A stretch of DNA of 64,000 nt from contig NZ_CP115761.1 of assembly GCF_027912675.1 (NCBI RefSeq), positions 8,968-72,967 on the forward strand. Direction: 5' to 3'. Below the pieces are notes generated by a model. That model was not told where the DNA came from and did not search any database. It saw nothing but the letters and a program-made list of their open reading frames with translations. A program made the position numbers and the translations under genes. Within the stretch, counting starts at the first letter, position 1. Each line of letters opens with the position of its first letter. This document shows positions 47,231-56,251 of the stretch, in pieces. Source of the DNA: Paracoccus sp. SCSIO 75233. GTDB lineage: Bacteria > Pseudomonadota > Alphaproteobacteria > Rhodobacterales > Rhodobacteraceae.

Positions 47231-48088
47231 CTACACAACATTTTCGAATTCATCGGGAAGCTCGAACCAAGAGTTAATAAAATATCTCTTCGGGAAAAGC
47301 CGCCTGCTAACAATCTCAGCAGAAACTTGCGTTTGCTCCCTGAAGGTGTCCAACCCCTGATAAAACGGGATTATGGGTTGTTTTTTCATTTTTAACAGCA
47401 GGTTATCTACAGTATCCCGGGTCCAGCCATTCCCGCGAGGAGTGCGCGTCTTTCCATCACTTCCAAGCTGCCGAATATCTTTCCTGCTCTCCAACACCTG
47501 ATCATAGTTATCAAGGTTAGCAAATTTCATATGAAACAAAAGTAAGCTCTCTGCATTATAGTAGGAGCTATGCCATAAAAAATGTGCGCCGCGTCCGACG
47601 ACAACAGGATCATAAACCACTGATGCTTTCGTGTATCGCCAATTCCAATGGCCGGTTCGCCGTTGTGCCAAAATCGGACGAGAATCATCCATGACTTCGT
47701 CTTCAGGCGTTTGAACAATTTCGACACCTGTTACAAAAGATGCAGGCGCATGCCCTCTCGTCTTCAGCGCCTCAGTCAGATTACCACCGTAGCGGGGATC
47801 CGGCACAACCAGTTCGTCCACATCGCCTATTATCACACAATCATATTGCTTCAATAAGATGCGGAGGATGTCATTGAGCAGCGTCCAGCGCAAAACATCG
47901 AAGTCGCCGAATGTTTCTCTAACGATACCAATGATATTGCATTCGCGTGCCATTTCTCTAATTGGCGCCTCATCTCCGTGGGAAACTATGTACAGATTTT
48001 CCCTCGAAAATGCGCTTCCATAGTGATTTATCCAACGCTTTAAAAACCAATGATCCCGATAAACCATTGTCAGTGCTGCAACCTTCAT
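47231..48088 (-). CDS. Glycosyltransferase family 2-like protein
   Basis: 285 aa. KVAALTMVYRDHWFLKRWINHYG and DCVIIGDVDELVVPDPRYGG contain the DxD-type metal site; HWNWRYTKASVVYDPV and RGAHFLWHSS follow. It resembles the Glyco_tranf_2_4 group used in surface glycan assembly. Codon usage is distinctly AT-richer than the flanking operons. It shares direction with the next two genes. Donor and acceptor are unknown. Confidence 0.78.
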   Translation of the reverse strand: MKVAALTMVYRDHWFLKRWINHYGSAFSRENLYIVSHGDEAPIREMARECNIIGIVRETFGDFDVLRWTLLNDILRILLKQYDCVIIGDVDELVVPDPRYGGNLTEALKTRGHAPASFVTGVEIVQTPEDEVMDDSRPILAQRRTGHWNWRYTKASVVYDPVVVGRGAHFLWHSSYYNAESLLLFHMKFANLDNYDQVLESRKDIRQLGSDGKTRTPRGNGWTRDTVDNLLLKMKKQPIIPFYQGLDTFREQTQVSAEIVSRRLFPKRYFINSWFELPDEFENVV

Positions 48089-48156
48089 GATCCGCAGGCC
48101 CCCTTTCCACTCAATTCTAGCAGCTTGTAAATCTCATAGATGTACTTTCCTTTACC

Positions 48157-49719
48157 CTAGGATCCCTCACGCAATAATTTCTCGAATCGAGCGCTTGTGT
48201 TTTCGCGCCGCTCCCTTGTCGCGGCCGTTACGAGCTCTTCATCGTCGAAGAAGACCAATTTCTTTGCCTCATCGTATTCAAAATCGAAGGGGAAATTATG
48301 AATTTCCTGTGAGTTCATGAAAATGATGTCAAAAACAGCTGATCCACTTCGGCGATAAGTCTCGTCAATCTGGGCAGCACCCTGAATTTGCTGCCGACTG
48401 TTGAACGCCGACATTAGAAAATACCTTGGAAAAGCTGGGAAGGTCAGCCCAACTGTTGATGAATAGAATATCTCTGTGAACATTAAGTCTATTTGATTCG
48501 ACAACGTGTCGCGCGGCAGTGTAGCAATCCAATTCTCATAAAATGGCTTGAATTGTTCGTAAAGCTCCGGGGCAGTTTTAGCCCCATAGGGCACCAGAAG
48601 CCGCTTCAGCTGCCAAAACAAATTTTCTCGTCCCTTTTCACCGAGCCTATCGGTCAGAACGGCACGCAACAAATCCGTTTGGTGCCCGCGAATCACAACA
48701 GACCCATCGGCGATGCCGGTATGAAGGCCACACATAATTTCTCTAGGAAGCGGAATTTCTAGCCCAGCCGCAACCATAAACTCCTGCTTTGCAAGCGCGG
48801 TCTGCCGTTTCGTCGGCTTGATTTTTCGCCTGTCGAGCGCCAGATGCTCTATATCAGCGATTTCAGCGAGCTTACCTGCTATTGCTGCGTCTATTCTGGC
48901 CGCATAGTTATGTATCTGGGTAAAACACTGACCAAAGTTCTTTATTTCTGGGCCAGACATCGCTAAGAGTAGACGGCTATCTTGCCCCCCGGACAACGGT
49001 AGCCCGGTAGAAAAATTCTTATTGAGAACGCCAATAATCTCGCGGGTTCTTTTGGTAAGAAATTCATACGTGCCAATAAGGTCACTTGTTGTACCGAGTC
49101 CCTCCTCTTTTGGCCAAAATCGGTGCTCAGAAAATGTTCTAAGGTCGAGATAGCAATTCGGGTTCCCGCGCTTAGCATAAGCATCTTTCGTGTGGAACAG
49201 CGAGTACCTTAACTCCCCGCGTGTGACACTCTCATGGTCATAGAGGGGATGGCAAATCACCTCGCGATTTAGGCAAAGCGCCAAACTGGAGGCGACCTGG
49301 CGTTCGCCGGCATCGAAGACCACTCCGTTCATACCGACCGGATCGCTATAACAGCGCCACTCGCTATCTCGCCCTATCAAAATCGTATATCGTCCGGAGA
49401 CAGGGTAGAGCCATTCTTCAAATGAATCGAAAAACTCATCGCTTTGCGCGTCAATTGAATCAATCCGATAGGAGCCTTGGACTAGCCCGTACTGATCGAC
49501 ACCGATCCCCACAAGATAGCCAAAATGCTCACCATGCCTGTCCAGAAGAGCGGCGGTTCGCACGCCTGTCCCGGTGTAGACAAACCATGGCCCTATGGCG
49601 TGCCGATCCATTGCGTCAGTGAGAGAAGCATTTTCCGTAATAACGTATTGCCAACGCGTGACCGTCTGAAAACTAACATTCTTAGAGGCACATAATTTTT
49701 CAAGCTGCATAGAATTCAT
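48157..49719 (-). CDS. Asparagine-synthase-like PP-loop protein without glutaminase residue
   Basis: 520 aa. An ATP-pyrophosphatase loop LSGGQDSRLLLA (SGGQDS at about 243-248) marks an asparagine-synthetase-type C-terminal domain. The N-terminal half resembles the Ntn domain layout but starts MNSMQLEKLCASKN, with no Cys2 nucleophile, so it cannot use glutamine. ATG 49719 is chosen for GAGG upstream. It lies between two glycosyltransferases, so it may form an amide on a uronic acid or lipid intermediate. It is AT-richer than the genome average here. Confidence 0.7.
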   Translation of the reverse strand: MNSMQLEKLCASKNVSFQTVTRWQYVITENASLTDAMDRHAIGPWFVYTGTGVRTAALLDRHGEHFGYLVGIGVDQYGLVQGSYRIDSIDAQSDEFFDSFEEWLYPVSGRYTILIGRDSEWRCYSDPVGMNGVVFDAGERQVASSLALCLNREVICHPLYDHESVTRGELRYSLFHTKDAYAKRGNPNCYLDLRTFSEHRFWPKEEGLGTTSDLIGTYEFLTKRTREIIGVLNKNFSTGLPLSGGQDSRLLLAMSGPEIKNFGQCFTQIHNYAARIDAAIAGKLAEIADIEHLALDRRKIKPTKRQTALAKQEFMVAAGLEIPLPREIMCGLHTGIADGSVVIRGHQTDLLRAVLTDRLGEKGRENLFWQLKRLLVPYGAKTAPELYEQFKPFYENWIATLPRDTLSNQIDLMFTEIFYSSTVGLTFPAFPRYFLMSAFNSRQQIQGAAQIDETYRRSGSAVFDIIFMNSQEIHNFPFDFEYDEAKKLVFFDDEELVTAATRERRENTSARFEKLLREGS

Positions 49720-49969
49720 TATGATTGTCCTCAAGCGAAGTTGCATTATTTCGGCATTGTCGCCGCGAAGATGTTAAAAAAAAATACGCCACTCATGAGG
49801 ACGCAGTCACTTATTGGGACAGGGGGCGGTTATTTTAACAACACAGACAAAAGCGGACCGACCAATCAGGTACCACACGCTGCGATAAATTATACCTGCC
49901 AGCCGCCTCTCAAACCCACTCTCGCACACCCGCATTCGCTTAGGCTTTGTTCCCAAAATAGCATTAATT

Positions 49970-50863
49970 TCACGTCCCGACATCCCCAGGAGACATTCCT
50001 GTTTGCTGCTCTAGAGTTGGCTCAACCACTCGCTTTTTTTTAGGTGGAATCGGAGCCTCTGACGGGACGATCCCATGACGTTGCAGTGCCTTGTGCATGA
50101 AGCTGCCGCGACGAGGACGGTTATGCTCCGCCTCCTCAAGGCGCGGCTTCATTCGACGCGCCCACATATGCACAGCATATGTCTCGGGGGATAGGAAATC
50201 CGTTTCAACGTCAAACCGAGACATGATCATCTTGTTACGGTCCTTGAATGAGATCGGATAGAAAGCTGTCTGCGGCAGCGCATGATCCCATTCGCCGGTC
50301 TCTTTGAGATAATGGGACAGAGCAGCCGGTCCCGTCAGCCCCCATTCCTGTTCCGAAAAATGTAACGGTTCGCCACGATCCTTGGCTGCCTGCAATTCCG
50401 CTTGTTGTTTGGGCTTCAGCCAGGGGCCGATGGCATAGGGATCCGCGACAAAGCGCAACAAACCCTGTAGCGTTTGGGATTCTGGCGGCAGGCGCATGAC
50501 GGCGTTACATACAAGATGCGGCTTCTCAAGCCCAAAGACAAACGGATCGCTGAAGTCGAAGGGACGCAGGCACAGCACATCCGCATCGACCCAGATGAAG
50601 TCCGATTTTTTCATCAAATGCAGCCGCCACAAATCCGCGTGGATGGCGGGGCTGCCGGTTTTCTTGTGGCGTATGATTTCATCACCGGGGAAGATATCGC
50701 GAGCATCGCGGAGCGTTACGCCAGCGGGCGCATTCGGGATCAGATCATAACAATAAAGTAAGGTTTCGTGACCTGCATCGACAAACGACTTCAAACTCAG
50801 TTGCTCAAGCCAAGACAGACGATCGCCAATCCACAACGTTGCGATGGTAGGCAGGCTGGTCAT
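49970..50863 (-). CDS. GT32-like glycosyltransferase (DXD sugar-binding)
   Basis: 297 aa. IATLWIGDRLSWLEQLSLKSFVDAGHETLLYCYD, SPAIHADLWRLHLM and the catalytic DXD site FIWVDADVLCLRPFDF match GT32/capsule-type transferases. The C-terminal 60 residues are basic and probably disordered. It is transcribed in the same direction as the asparagine-synthase-like gene. Its GC content is closer to normal than that of the two genes to its left. Confidence 0.78.
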   Translation of the reverse strand: MTSLPTIATLWIGDRLSWLEQLSLKSFVDAGHETLLYCYDLIPNAPAGVTLRDARDIFPGDEIIRHKKTGSPAIHADLWRLHLMKKSDFIWVDADVLCLRPFDFSDPFVFGLEKPHLVCNAVMRLPPESQTLQGLLRFVADPYAIGPWLKPKQQAELQAAKDRGEPLHFSEQEWGLTGPAALSHYLKETGEWDHALPQTAFYPISFKDRNKMIMSRFDVETDFLSPETYAVHMWARRMKPRLEEAEHNRPRRGSFMHKALQRHGIVPSEAPIPPKKKRVVEPTLEQQTGMSPGDVGT

Positions 50864-51174
50864 ATGCTTTCCTTAATAAAAATATGTTCCTTTTTAGCCG
50901 AGTGCGATCAATCGGTCTACCCTACCAAGTGTCGCTTTTGTAACCGTTTTCTCTGCGCCGCAAGGGAAGAAGGACACATGATCGGACAGCTTAGCGCTCC
51001 TGAGGATCACGTTCTGTCATCGTAAAGCGATGTCATCCCCATACTCTGCCATCATCTGATCGTCGGAACATCTTCTCAGTGGTCGGTTGCTTTGCCTGTC
51101 AGCGACATCACCGGGACGTTTTCAATTCCGGCAGTCCAAGGCCATTGTTGCAGGTCATATTCAGCAACGCCACG
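50864..51174. other. Intergenic region
   Basis: About 310 bp without a gene. It may include the promoter for the leftward glycosyltransferase. It marks the end of the AT-richer stretch, since composition returns to GC-rich to its right. No insertion-sequence end or repeat was recognised. Confidence 0.45.
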
Positions 51175-51606
51175 CTAGGCTTCGTTCTCTCGCCGCCCCG
51201 CAGGCGCACAGAATTCTTCTGCATACCCGCGCCGCCGCTTCGCCTTCAGCGTCAGTTCCGCAAACCCCTGCGCCTCGGTTTCGCTTTCGTACCAGCGGGT
51301 CAGGCTTTGTCCGCGCCTGCCGATGCGACCCCATTCGCGTGTCAGATGCACGCCGCCGAAAAGATCGGCGGAGAGTTCCAGCCGGTAGAAGCGGCGCATG
51401 TTCTGATTTGGGTCGATGCGGGTCAGCAGGGTTGGCGCGCCAAGCGCCTGCGCGGTCCCGGCCAGTTCTACCGCAAGTCCGGATTGCGTCGCTCGCCGAT
51501 CAGCGGGATCGAAGCCCGGATGCGCTTCGTCACGAGGCCGGGGCGAGGTGTCCGCATGAGCGGACCCCACCAGTGCGGGCAGGAACCAGAGGTCATCTTC
51601 GTTCAT
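51175..51606 (-). CDS. WGR-domain protein
   Basis: 143 aa. The WGR domain spans about 65-133 (RRFYRLELSADLFGGVHLTREWGRIGRRGQSLTRWY and then a basic helix), a nucleic-acid-associated module also found in PARPs. The first 60 residues are polar and may not be translated, as a shorter WGR protein starting near residue 56 would be typical. It stands alone between the polysaccharide island and nosX, with no clear partner. Confidence 0.75.
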   Translation of the reverse strand: MNEDDLWFLPALVGSAHADTSPRPRDEAHPGFDPADRRATQSGLAVELAGTAQALGAPTLLTRIDPNQNMRRFYRLELSADLFGGVHLTREWGRIGRRGQSLTRWYESETEAQGFAELTLKAKRRRGYAEEFCAPAGRRENEA

Positions 51607-51717
51607 GGACGCAGGATAGCAGATGCGAACGAAAAGTGAATCCTTGTTGAGCGCGCTGGCAGCGAGTGACGGGAAGCGGGCTCAACATATCCGATGCCGC
51701 CTAGCACCGCGGCCTTC

Positions 51718-52659
51718 TCAGGCCTCTGCCGCCCTATCATCCTGTCGCCACGCTTCCAGACGCGCGTCGGGGAAGGCGGCGATCAGGGGCGACAAGGCTT
51801 CAGGCCCGACCAGACAGGCCGCCGTCGACAAGGCATCGGCAAGACCGGCCCGGTTTGCGCTGACCGAGACCGCACGGTCCGCCATATCGGCGCGCGCCCC
51901 TGCCCCGGGATCAAGGATATGGCCCAGCTTTCCGCCCGCATCGAACACCGTTCCACGCAGCGCGGAGCTTGCAAGCGCACGGTCGCGCAGGACCAGACGT
52001 TCGGCAGCGCCAGCTTGACCCGCCAGCGTGACCGGCCAACCCTGCGACCGGGGCGGGGTGCCAACGGCAGCGATTTCTCCGGTGTCGATCAGCACGTCGC
52101 GCAACCCTTCGGCGCGCAGCAGCCCGGCGACGCGGTCGGCAATCACGCCCTGAGCAACGCCGTTCAGCGTCAGCGCCATGCCGTCGCGCACGAACCGGAT
52201 GCGACTGGCATCGAAATCCACGGCGTCCCAACCGACAAGCGCGCGCGCCCGGTCGATATCCTCGCCGTCCGGCAGCTGCCCCCGAGCCGCTGCCTCGGCA
52301 TAGACCGCCCAGAACGGCTGCACGGTCGGGTCGAACATGCCGCCGCTGGCCTCATGCACACGGCCGCAAAGGCTCAGGCAATCCAGCAGCTCAAACGGCG
52401 GAGCATCCAGCCTGCCCGTGCGATTAAGCGCCGACAGCGCGCTGTCCGTGCGATACAGGCTGAAAATACCCTCCAGCCGGTCGATCTCGGCACGGGCGGT
52501 CGCGATCAGGCGGTCGGCCTCGGGGTGGTCCATGATGATCGACGCACCCGCCCCCATTGCCACGCCGCGCCAGTGCCGCAAACCGGGCGCGGCCATCGCC
52601 GGCAGGGCCGGGGCCACGACCACACCGGCGGCAATACTCAGGAAACGGCGGCGTTTCAT
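51718..52659 (-). CDS. nosX: NosX, ApbE-type flavin transferase for NosR
   Basis: 313 aa with a Tat-like signal (KRRRFLSIAAGVVVAPALPAMA). GVAMGAGASIIM, SGGMFDPTVQPFWAVY, TLNGVAQGVIADRVAGLL and LIDTGEIAAVG show the ApbE domain. It is the last gene of nosRZDFYLX and overlaps nosL (ATGA). Its target is most likely Thr154 of the NosR SGAT motif. It is a distant paralogue of apbE at 18897, which serves NQR. Confidence 0.93.
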   Translation of the reverse strand: MKRRRFLSIAAGVVVAPALPAMAAPGLRHWRGVAMGAGASIIMDHPEADRLIATARAEIDRLEGIFSLYRTDSALSALNRTGRLDAPPFELLDCLSLCGRVHEASGGMFDPTVQPFWAVYAEAAARGQLPDGEDIDRARALVGWDAVDFDASRIRFVRDGMALTLNGVAQGVIADRVAGLLRAEGLRDVLIDTGEIAAVGTPPRSQGWPVTLAGQAGAAERLVLRDRALASSALRGTVFDAGGKLGHILDPGAGARADMADRAVSVSANRAGLADALSTAACLVGPEALSPLIAAFPDARLEAWRQDDRAAEA

Positions 52660-53216
52660 GGTTGTTCCTCCTGTTGACCGGCCAGCGCGCGCAAACGGTT
52701 CGCATAATCGGATTCCGGCATCGCCATGCTGCCCGACGGCGGTTTGCCAAGCTCGGGGATCTCCGAAAGCGAGACGATCTGCCCGCCATATTCCGCCGCA
52801 AAATCCTCCGCCTTCGCGCGCGTGGCAAAGGGGACCGCTTCGGGCATGTTCATCCCGCCCATCCGGGTTGAGCCGGTCACGAAGACAGCGTCCTCCGCCG
52901 CGATCCAGTTATCCGGGCCGGGCCGGGCCCAGTCGGGTGCCGCGCCCATATCACTGACATAGACCGCCACGATCTCCCCCGCCTGTTCGGGCATGCGCCG
53001 GAACGCAACCGCATCGCTGACCTGACCAAAAAACAGCGGGTCGAGCACGTCTTTCAGGAAAATCTGCGCCTTCGGCCCGGCATGGTCGAGAACGGTCATC
53101 TGACAGAAATAGCCGACCGCTTCGGCGGTCATTGTCATCGGCTCCGGCGCGGCAACCTCTGCCTCGTCCCGGCAGGCGGGCAGCAGCAGAAGCGCCAGGA
53201 TCAGGGCTTTACGCAT
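52656..53216 (-). CDS. nosL: NosL copper chaperone lipoprotein
   Basis: 186 aa. The signal ends at Cys15 (LLLLPAC), a lipobox for lipid attachment. YFCQMTVLDHAGPKAQIFLK is the NosL Cu(I)-binding region with Cys and Met, and STRMGGMNMPEAVPFATRAKAEDFAAEYGG is the conserved C-terminal half. It delivers copper for the NosZ CuZ site, probably together with NosDFY. The start is the ATG at 53216. Confidence 0.94.
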   Translation of the reverse strand: MRKALILALLLLPACRDEAEVAAPEPMTMTAEAVGYFCQMTVLDHAGPKAQIFLKDVLDPLFFGQVSDAVAFRRMPEQAGEIVAVYVSDMGAAPDWARPGPDNWIAAEDAVFVTGSTRMGGMNMPEAVPFATRAKAEDFAAEYGGQIVSLSEIPELGKPPSGSMAMPESDYANRLRALAGQQEEQP

Positions 53217-54040
53217 CACGGCACCACCTTTCGGAACGCAAGCAGCGCCAGACCGAAGCCGAATAGCGGCCAAAGCGCCAGGGACCCCAGCGAGGCCATC
53301 GGCGGGATCGAACGCGCCGCACCGCCAAGGCCCGAGGCCGCAGCCGTCGCCTCGCTCGCGGTCAGATTGAACATGCGAAACGCATCTGCCGGGTTTGACA
53401 ACAACGCAGCGGGCAGGATCGCGCCAACCGCGCCGCCGCCGTCAGAGGCCACCACCATCGCCAGAAGCCCCAGATCGAACAGAACGACGGCGATGACCCA
53501 AAGACCGATCACCAGCCCGGCAGCGCCCGAGGGGCGACGTGCCAGCGATGACAGCGTATAACCAAGCCCCAGAAAGGCCGCACCCAGCAGAAGCGAGCTC
53601 CAGAACAGCCGGAACAGCGCCGCCAGCCCGGAGGCCGCACCGGCATCCGCCCACAGCGAAACGACCGCCGCCAGCCCGTACCCGGCCAGCAAGGCCAGCG
53701 CCAGAACGCCCAGATGCGCGACAAGCTTTCCGGCCAGAAGCTCCGCCCGGCTCAGCGGATAGGTCAGCATCAGCGGCAGCGTCCCCCGCTCCGCCTCGCC
53801 CGCGACGGCATCGAAGGCCAGCAGCAGGCTCAGCAGCGGGACCAGATAAACGGCGAGGCTGGTCAGGCTGGCAACCACAACCGACAGCCGGTCCGCCCCA
53901 AGCGCCCCGGTCGGGGCCGATCCGGCGGCGGTCAGAACCAGCGAAAACAGCATCATCAGCAGCACCGCAACCAGAACCCAGCGGTTGCGCAGCGCGATCC
54001 GAAATTCGGTTGCGGCGATGGCGGCAATACGTCCGGTCAT
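53216..54040 (-). CDS. nosY: NosY, ABC permease of the nos maturation system
   Basis: 274-aa six-helix membrane protein. TEFRIALRNRWVLVAVLLMMLFS and AGEAERGTLPLMLTYPLSRAELLAGKL are typical of ABC-2-like NosY proteins. It pairs with NosF and feeds NosD in maturing the copper site of NosZ. Its stop shares a base with the nosL start. Confidence 0.95.
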   Translation of the reverse strand: MTGRIAAIAATEFRIALRNRWVLVAVLLMMLFSLVLTAAGSAPTGALGADRLSVVVASLTSLAVYLVPLLSLLLAFDAVAGEAERGTLPLMLTYPLSRAELLAGKLVAHLGVLALALLAGYGLAAVVSLWADAGAASGLAALFRLFWSSLLLGAAFLGLGYTLSSLARRPSGAAGLVIGLWVIAVVLFDLGLLAMVVASDGGGAVGAILPAALLSNPADAFRMFNLTASEATAAASGLGGAARSIPPMASLGSLALWPLFGFGLALLAFRKVVP

Positions 54041-54957
54041 GCGGCCCGTCCCTTCGCTTGCCCCTCGGCGGAACGGCTGCCGAAATGGCTGTAGATGTCT
54101 TCAAGGCTGGGCGGCGTGACCTCTATATCGGCCACCTGCCCGCCTGCCCCGCTCAGCCGCGACAGAAGCGGCATTTTTTCTTCGGACGGCACGGCAAGGC
54201 ATAGCCGCCCGCCACGCAGTTCCGCGCCCGGCAGCATGGCGGCAACCGCACCTGCACAGCCGGTCGCCGGGGTGACGGCGAACTGCACCGGCAGCGCGGC
54301 GCGGCTGCGCAGATCGGCAATCGTGCCCTCGGCCACCATCCGGCCTTCCGACAGGATGACGATCGCATCGGTCCGCGCCTCCACCTCCGTCAGCGCGTGA
54401 GAGGACAGCAGGATCGCCGTGCCTTGCGCCGCGAGATCGTCCAGCAGCGCATAGAATTCCCGCCGCGACACCGGGTCGAGGCCCGATGTCGGCTCATCCA
54501 GCACCATCAGCTGCGGCGCGCCGATCAGGGCCTGCGCCAGCCCGACCCGCTGACGCATCCCCTTGGAATAGGTCCCGATCCGGCGGCTGGCCGCGTGTTC
54601 CAGCCCGACGCGGGCCAGCAACTCGGTCGCCTTGCGGGGATCTTCGCCCCGCAGTCGCAGATATTGCCGGATCTGTTCCTGTCCGGTCAGGGCGGGATGA
54701 AACGCGACGCTCTCGGGCAGGTAGGCCACGGCACGGCGCGCGCTCGCACTACCGGGGGCCGCCCCCGTCACCTCGACCGTGCCGCCGTCAAATCCGATCA
54801 GACCCAGCACGATTTTCATCAGCGTCGACTTGCCCGCACCGTTATGACCCAGAAGCGCCACGCGCTGTCCGGCCTCGACCGTCAGCGAAACCCCTTTCAG
54901 CGCCTCGATATTGCCGAACCGCTTGCGAAGCCCGGCCACTGCCAACCGTGTGGTCAT
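54037..54957 (-). CDS. nosF: NosF, ABC ATPase of the nos maturation system
   Basis: 306 aa. Walker A GHNGAGKST is at 37-45, the signature YSKGMRQRVGLAQALI is at mid-protein and Walker B MVLDEPTSGLDPVS follows it. The C-terminal 80 residues form the extra domain seen in NosF. It is coupled to nosY by a four-base overlap. Confidence 0.95.
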   Translation of the reverse strand: MTTRLAVAGLRKRFGNIEALKGVSLTVEAGQRVALLGHNGAGKSTLMKIVLGLIGFDGGTVEVTGAAPGSASARRAVAYLPESVAFHPALTGQEQIRQYLRLRGEDPRKATELLARVGLEHAASRRIGTYSKGMRQRVGLAQALIGAPQLMVLDEPTSGLDPVSRREFYALLDDLAAQGTAILLSSHALTEVEARTDAIVILSEGRMVAEGTIADLRSRAALPVQFAVTPATGCAGAVAAMLPGAELRGGRLCLAVPSEEKMPLLSRLSGAGGQVADIEVTPPSLEDIYSHFGSRSAEGQAKGRAA

Positions 54958-54961
54958 GGTG

Positions 54962-56248
54962 TCATTCTTTCAACCAGGGCGGACGCGCCGCCTGTTCAAG
55001 CGCCGCAACCTCCGACGTGACCTCGGGCGCGACAGGGACGAGCAGCGGGAAACTGTCCACCACCCCGCCGGGCAGCACGGCTGGAAAACTGGATTGCGAC
55101 CAGCGGATCAGCTGAACCGCTGGCGACCCGATCAACGCCGCCGCCGCCGGTTGCGACCACAGAATATGGTCCATCAGATCGTTCGGCCGATACGGGCTGT
55201 CCCCGATACTGTCGCCGTTCAGATCGAACGCAGCATTATCGGACCAGTAATTGCCGCGGCCCTCAACGCTCCATTCCACGTCTTTGGTGCCGACATATTT
55301 CACCTGCTCCCGGCTGCCGATAAAGGCGTTGCCGGTAATGCCGTTCCGCTCCGAGCCTGCGGTGAAGTGTATGCCGATGTCACAGCCCTCAAAGCGATTA
55401 TTCGCAATCAGGTTCTGGTGCGAGTTATAGATGAAGCTGCATTTCTCCGCCCCCCCGCGAACCAGATTGCCCACCACATCCCCGCCATTGGCGAAGTTCA
55501 GCATGACGCCGTGATCGCGATCCCTGAGCGAGATGTTATTCAGCACCTGAACCCGGTCGGAATACATGATCGCATAGCCGAGATGGTTGCCGACCGAGAC
55601 ATTGCCCGCCACCTCGCTGTCATGGGTGTACATGTAGTGGACCGCAAAGCGCAGATCGCGGAACAGGTTGTCGCGGAATATGTTCCGCTGCGATGCGTTC
55701 ACGAAAACCCCGTCGCGGCCCCAGCGAATATCGTTGCGCTCGACCACGGCACCCGGCGCGTTCCAGACATAGATGCCATTGCCCCGGTCATTCATCCGCC
55801 GGTCCTGACGCCCCTCGATCACATTGCCGCGCGCGACAGCGTTTCGCGCCCCGTGAATGTCGATCCCGTAAAGATTGCCGCGAATGACGTTATTCTCGAC
55901 GACCGCGCCTCGTGCGGCCCTGGTCAGTTGCACGCCGCTGTCGATGGCTTCGTGATCGTCGCCCGATCCGGTGATCGTCAGCCCCCGCACGACAACATCC
56001 GCCGCATCGACCGTGATGACCGAACCCGTTCCGGCCCCGTCGATCTTCGCCCCATCCTGCCCCTGCAGGGTAAGCGGTTTGTTCAAGGTCACCGGGCCCT
56101 CATAGAGGCCCGGTGCCAGTGTCACCACATCGCCGGGCCGTGCCGCGTCGATGATCGGTTGCAGCGCGCCCTGCCCCGCCGCCACGCTGATTTCGGCCGC
56201 ATGAAGCGGCGAGAACAGCAGCAGAAGCGGGATCAGGGCGCGCCACAT
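54962..56248 (-). CDS. nosD: NosD, periplasmic beta-helix maturation factor
   Basis: 428 aa with a signal peptide (about 1-17, ending PLHA). The rest is a right-handed parallel beta-helix: many repeats such as VVRGLTITGSGDDH, VVENNVIRGNLYGIDIH, VARGNVIEGR and VEGRGNYWSDNAAFDLNGD (NosD_copper family). It interacts with NosFY and is required for the CuZ centre of NosZ. It is 3 bp downstream of nosZ. Confidence 0.96.
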   Translation of the reverse strand: MWRALIPLLLLFSPLHAAEISVAAGQGALQPIIDAARPGDVVTLAPGLYEGPVTLNKPLTLQGQDGAKIDGAGTGSVITVDAADVVVRGLTITGSGDDHEAIDSGVQLTRAARGAVVENNVIRGNLYGIDIHGARNAVARGNVIEGRQDRRMNDRGNGIYVWNAPGAVVERNDIRWGRDGVFVNASQRNIFRDNLFRDLRFAVHYMYTHDSEVAGNVSVGNHLGYAIMYSDRVQVLNNISLRDRDHGVMLNFANGGDVVGNLVRGGAEKCSFIYNSHQNLIANNRFEGCDIGIHFTAGSERNGITGNAFIGSREQVKYVGTKDVEWSVEGRGNYWSDNAAFDLNGDSIGDSPYRPNDLMDHILWSQPAAAALIGSPAVQLIRWSQSSFPAVLPGGVVDSFPLLVPVAPEVTSEVAALEQAARPPWLKE

Positions 56249-56251
56249 GGA

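Noticed and set aside
51079..51650. Rightward frames that might be a transposase remnant at the edge of the AT-rich island
   Set aside because: They are antisense to the WGR gene and show no transposase motif or inverted repeat.
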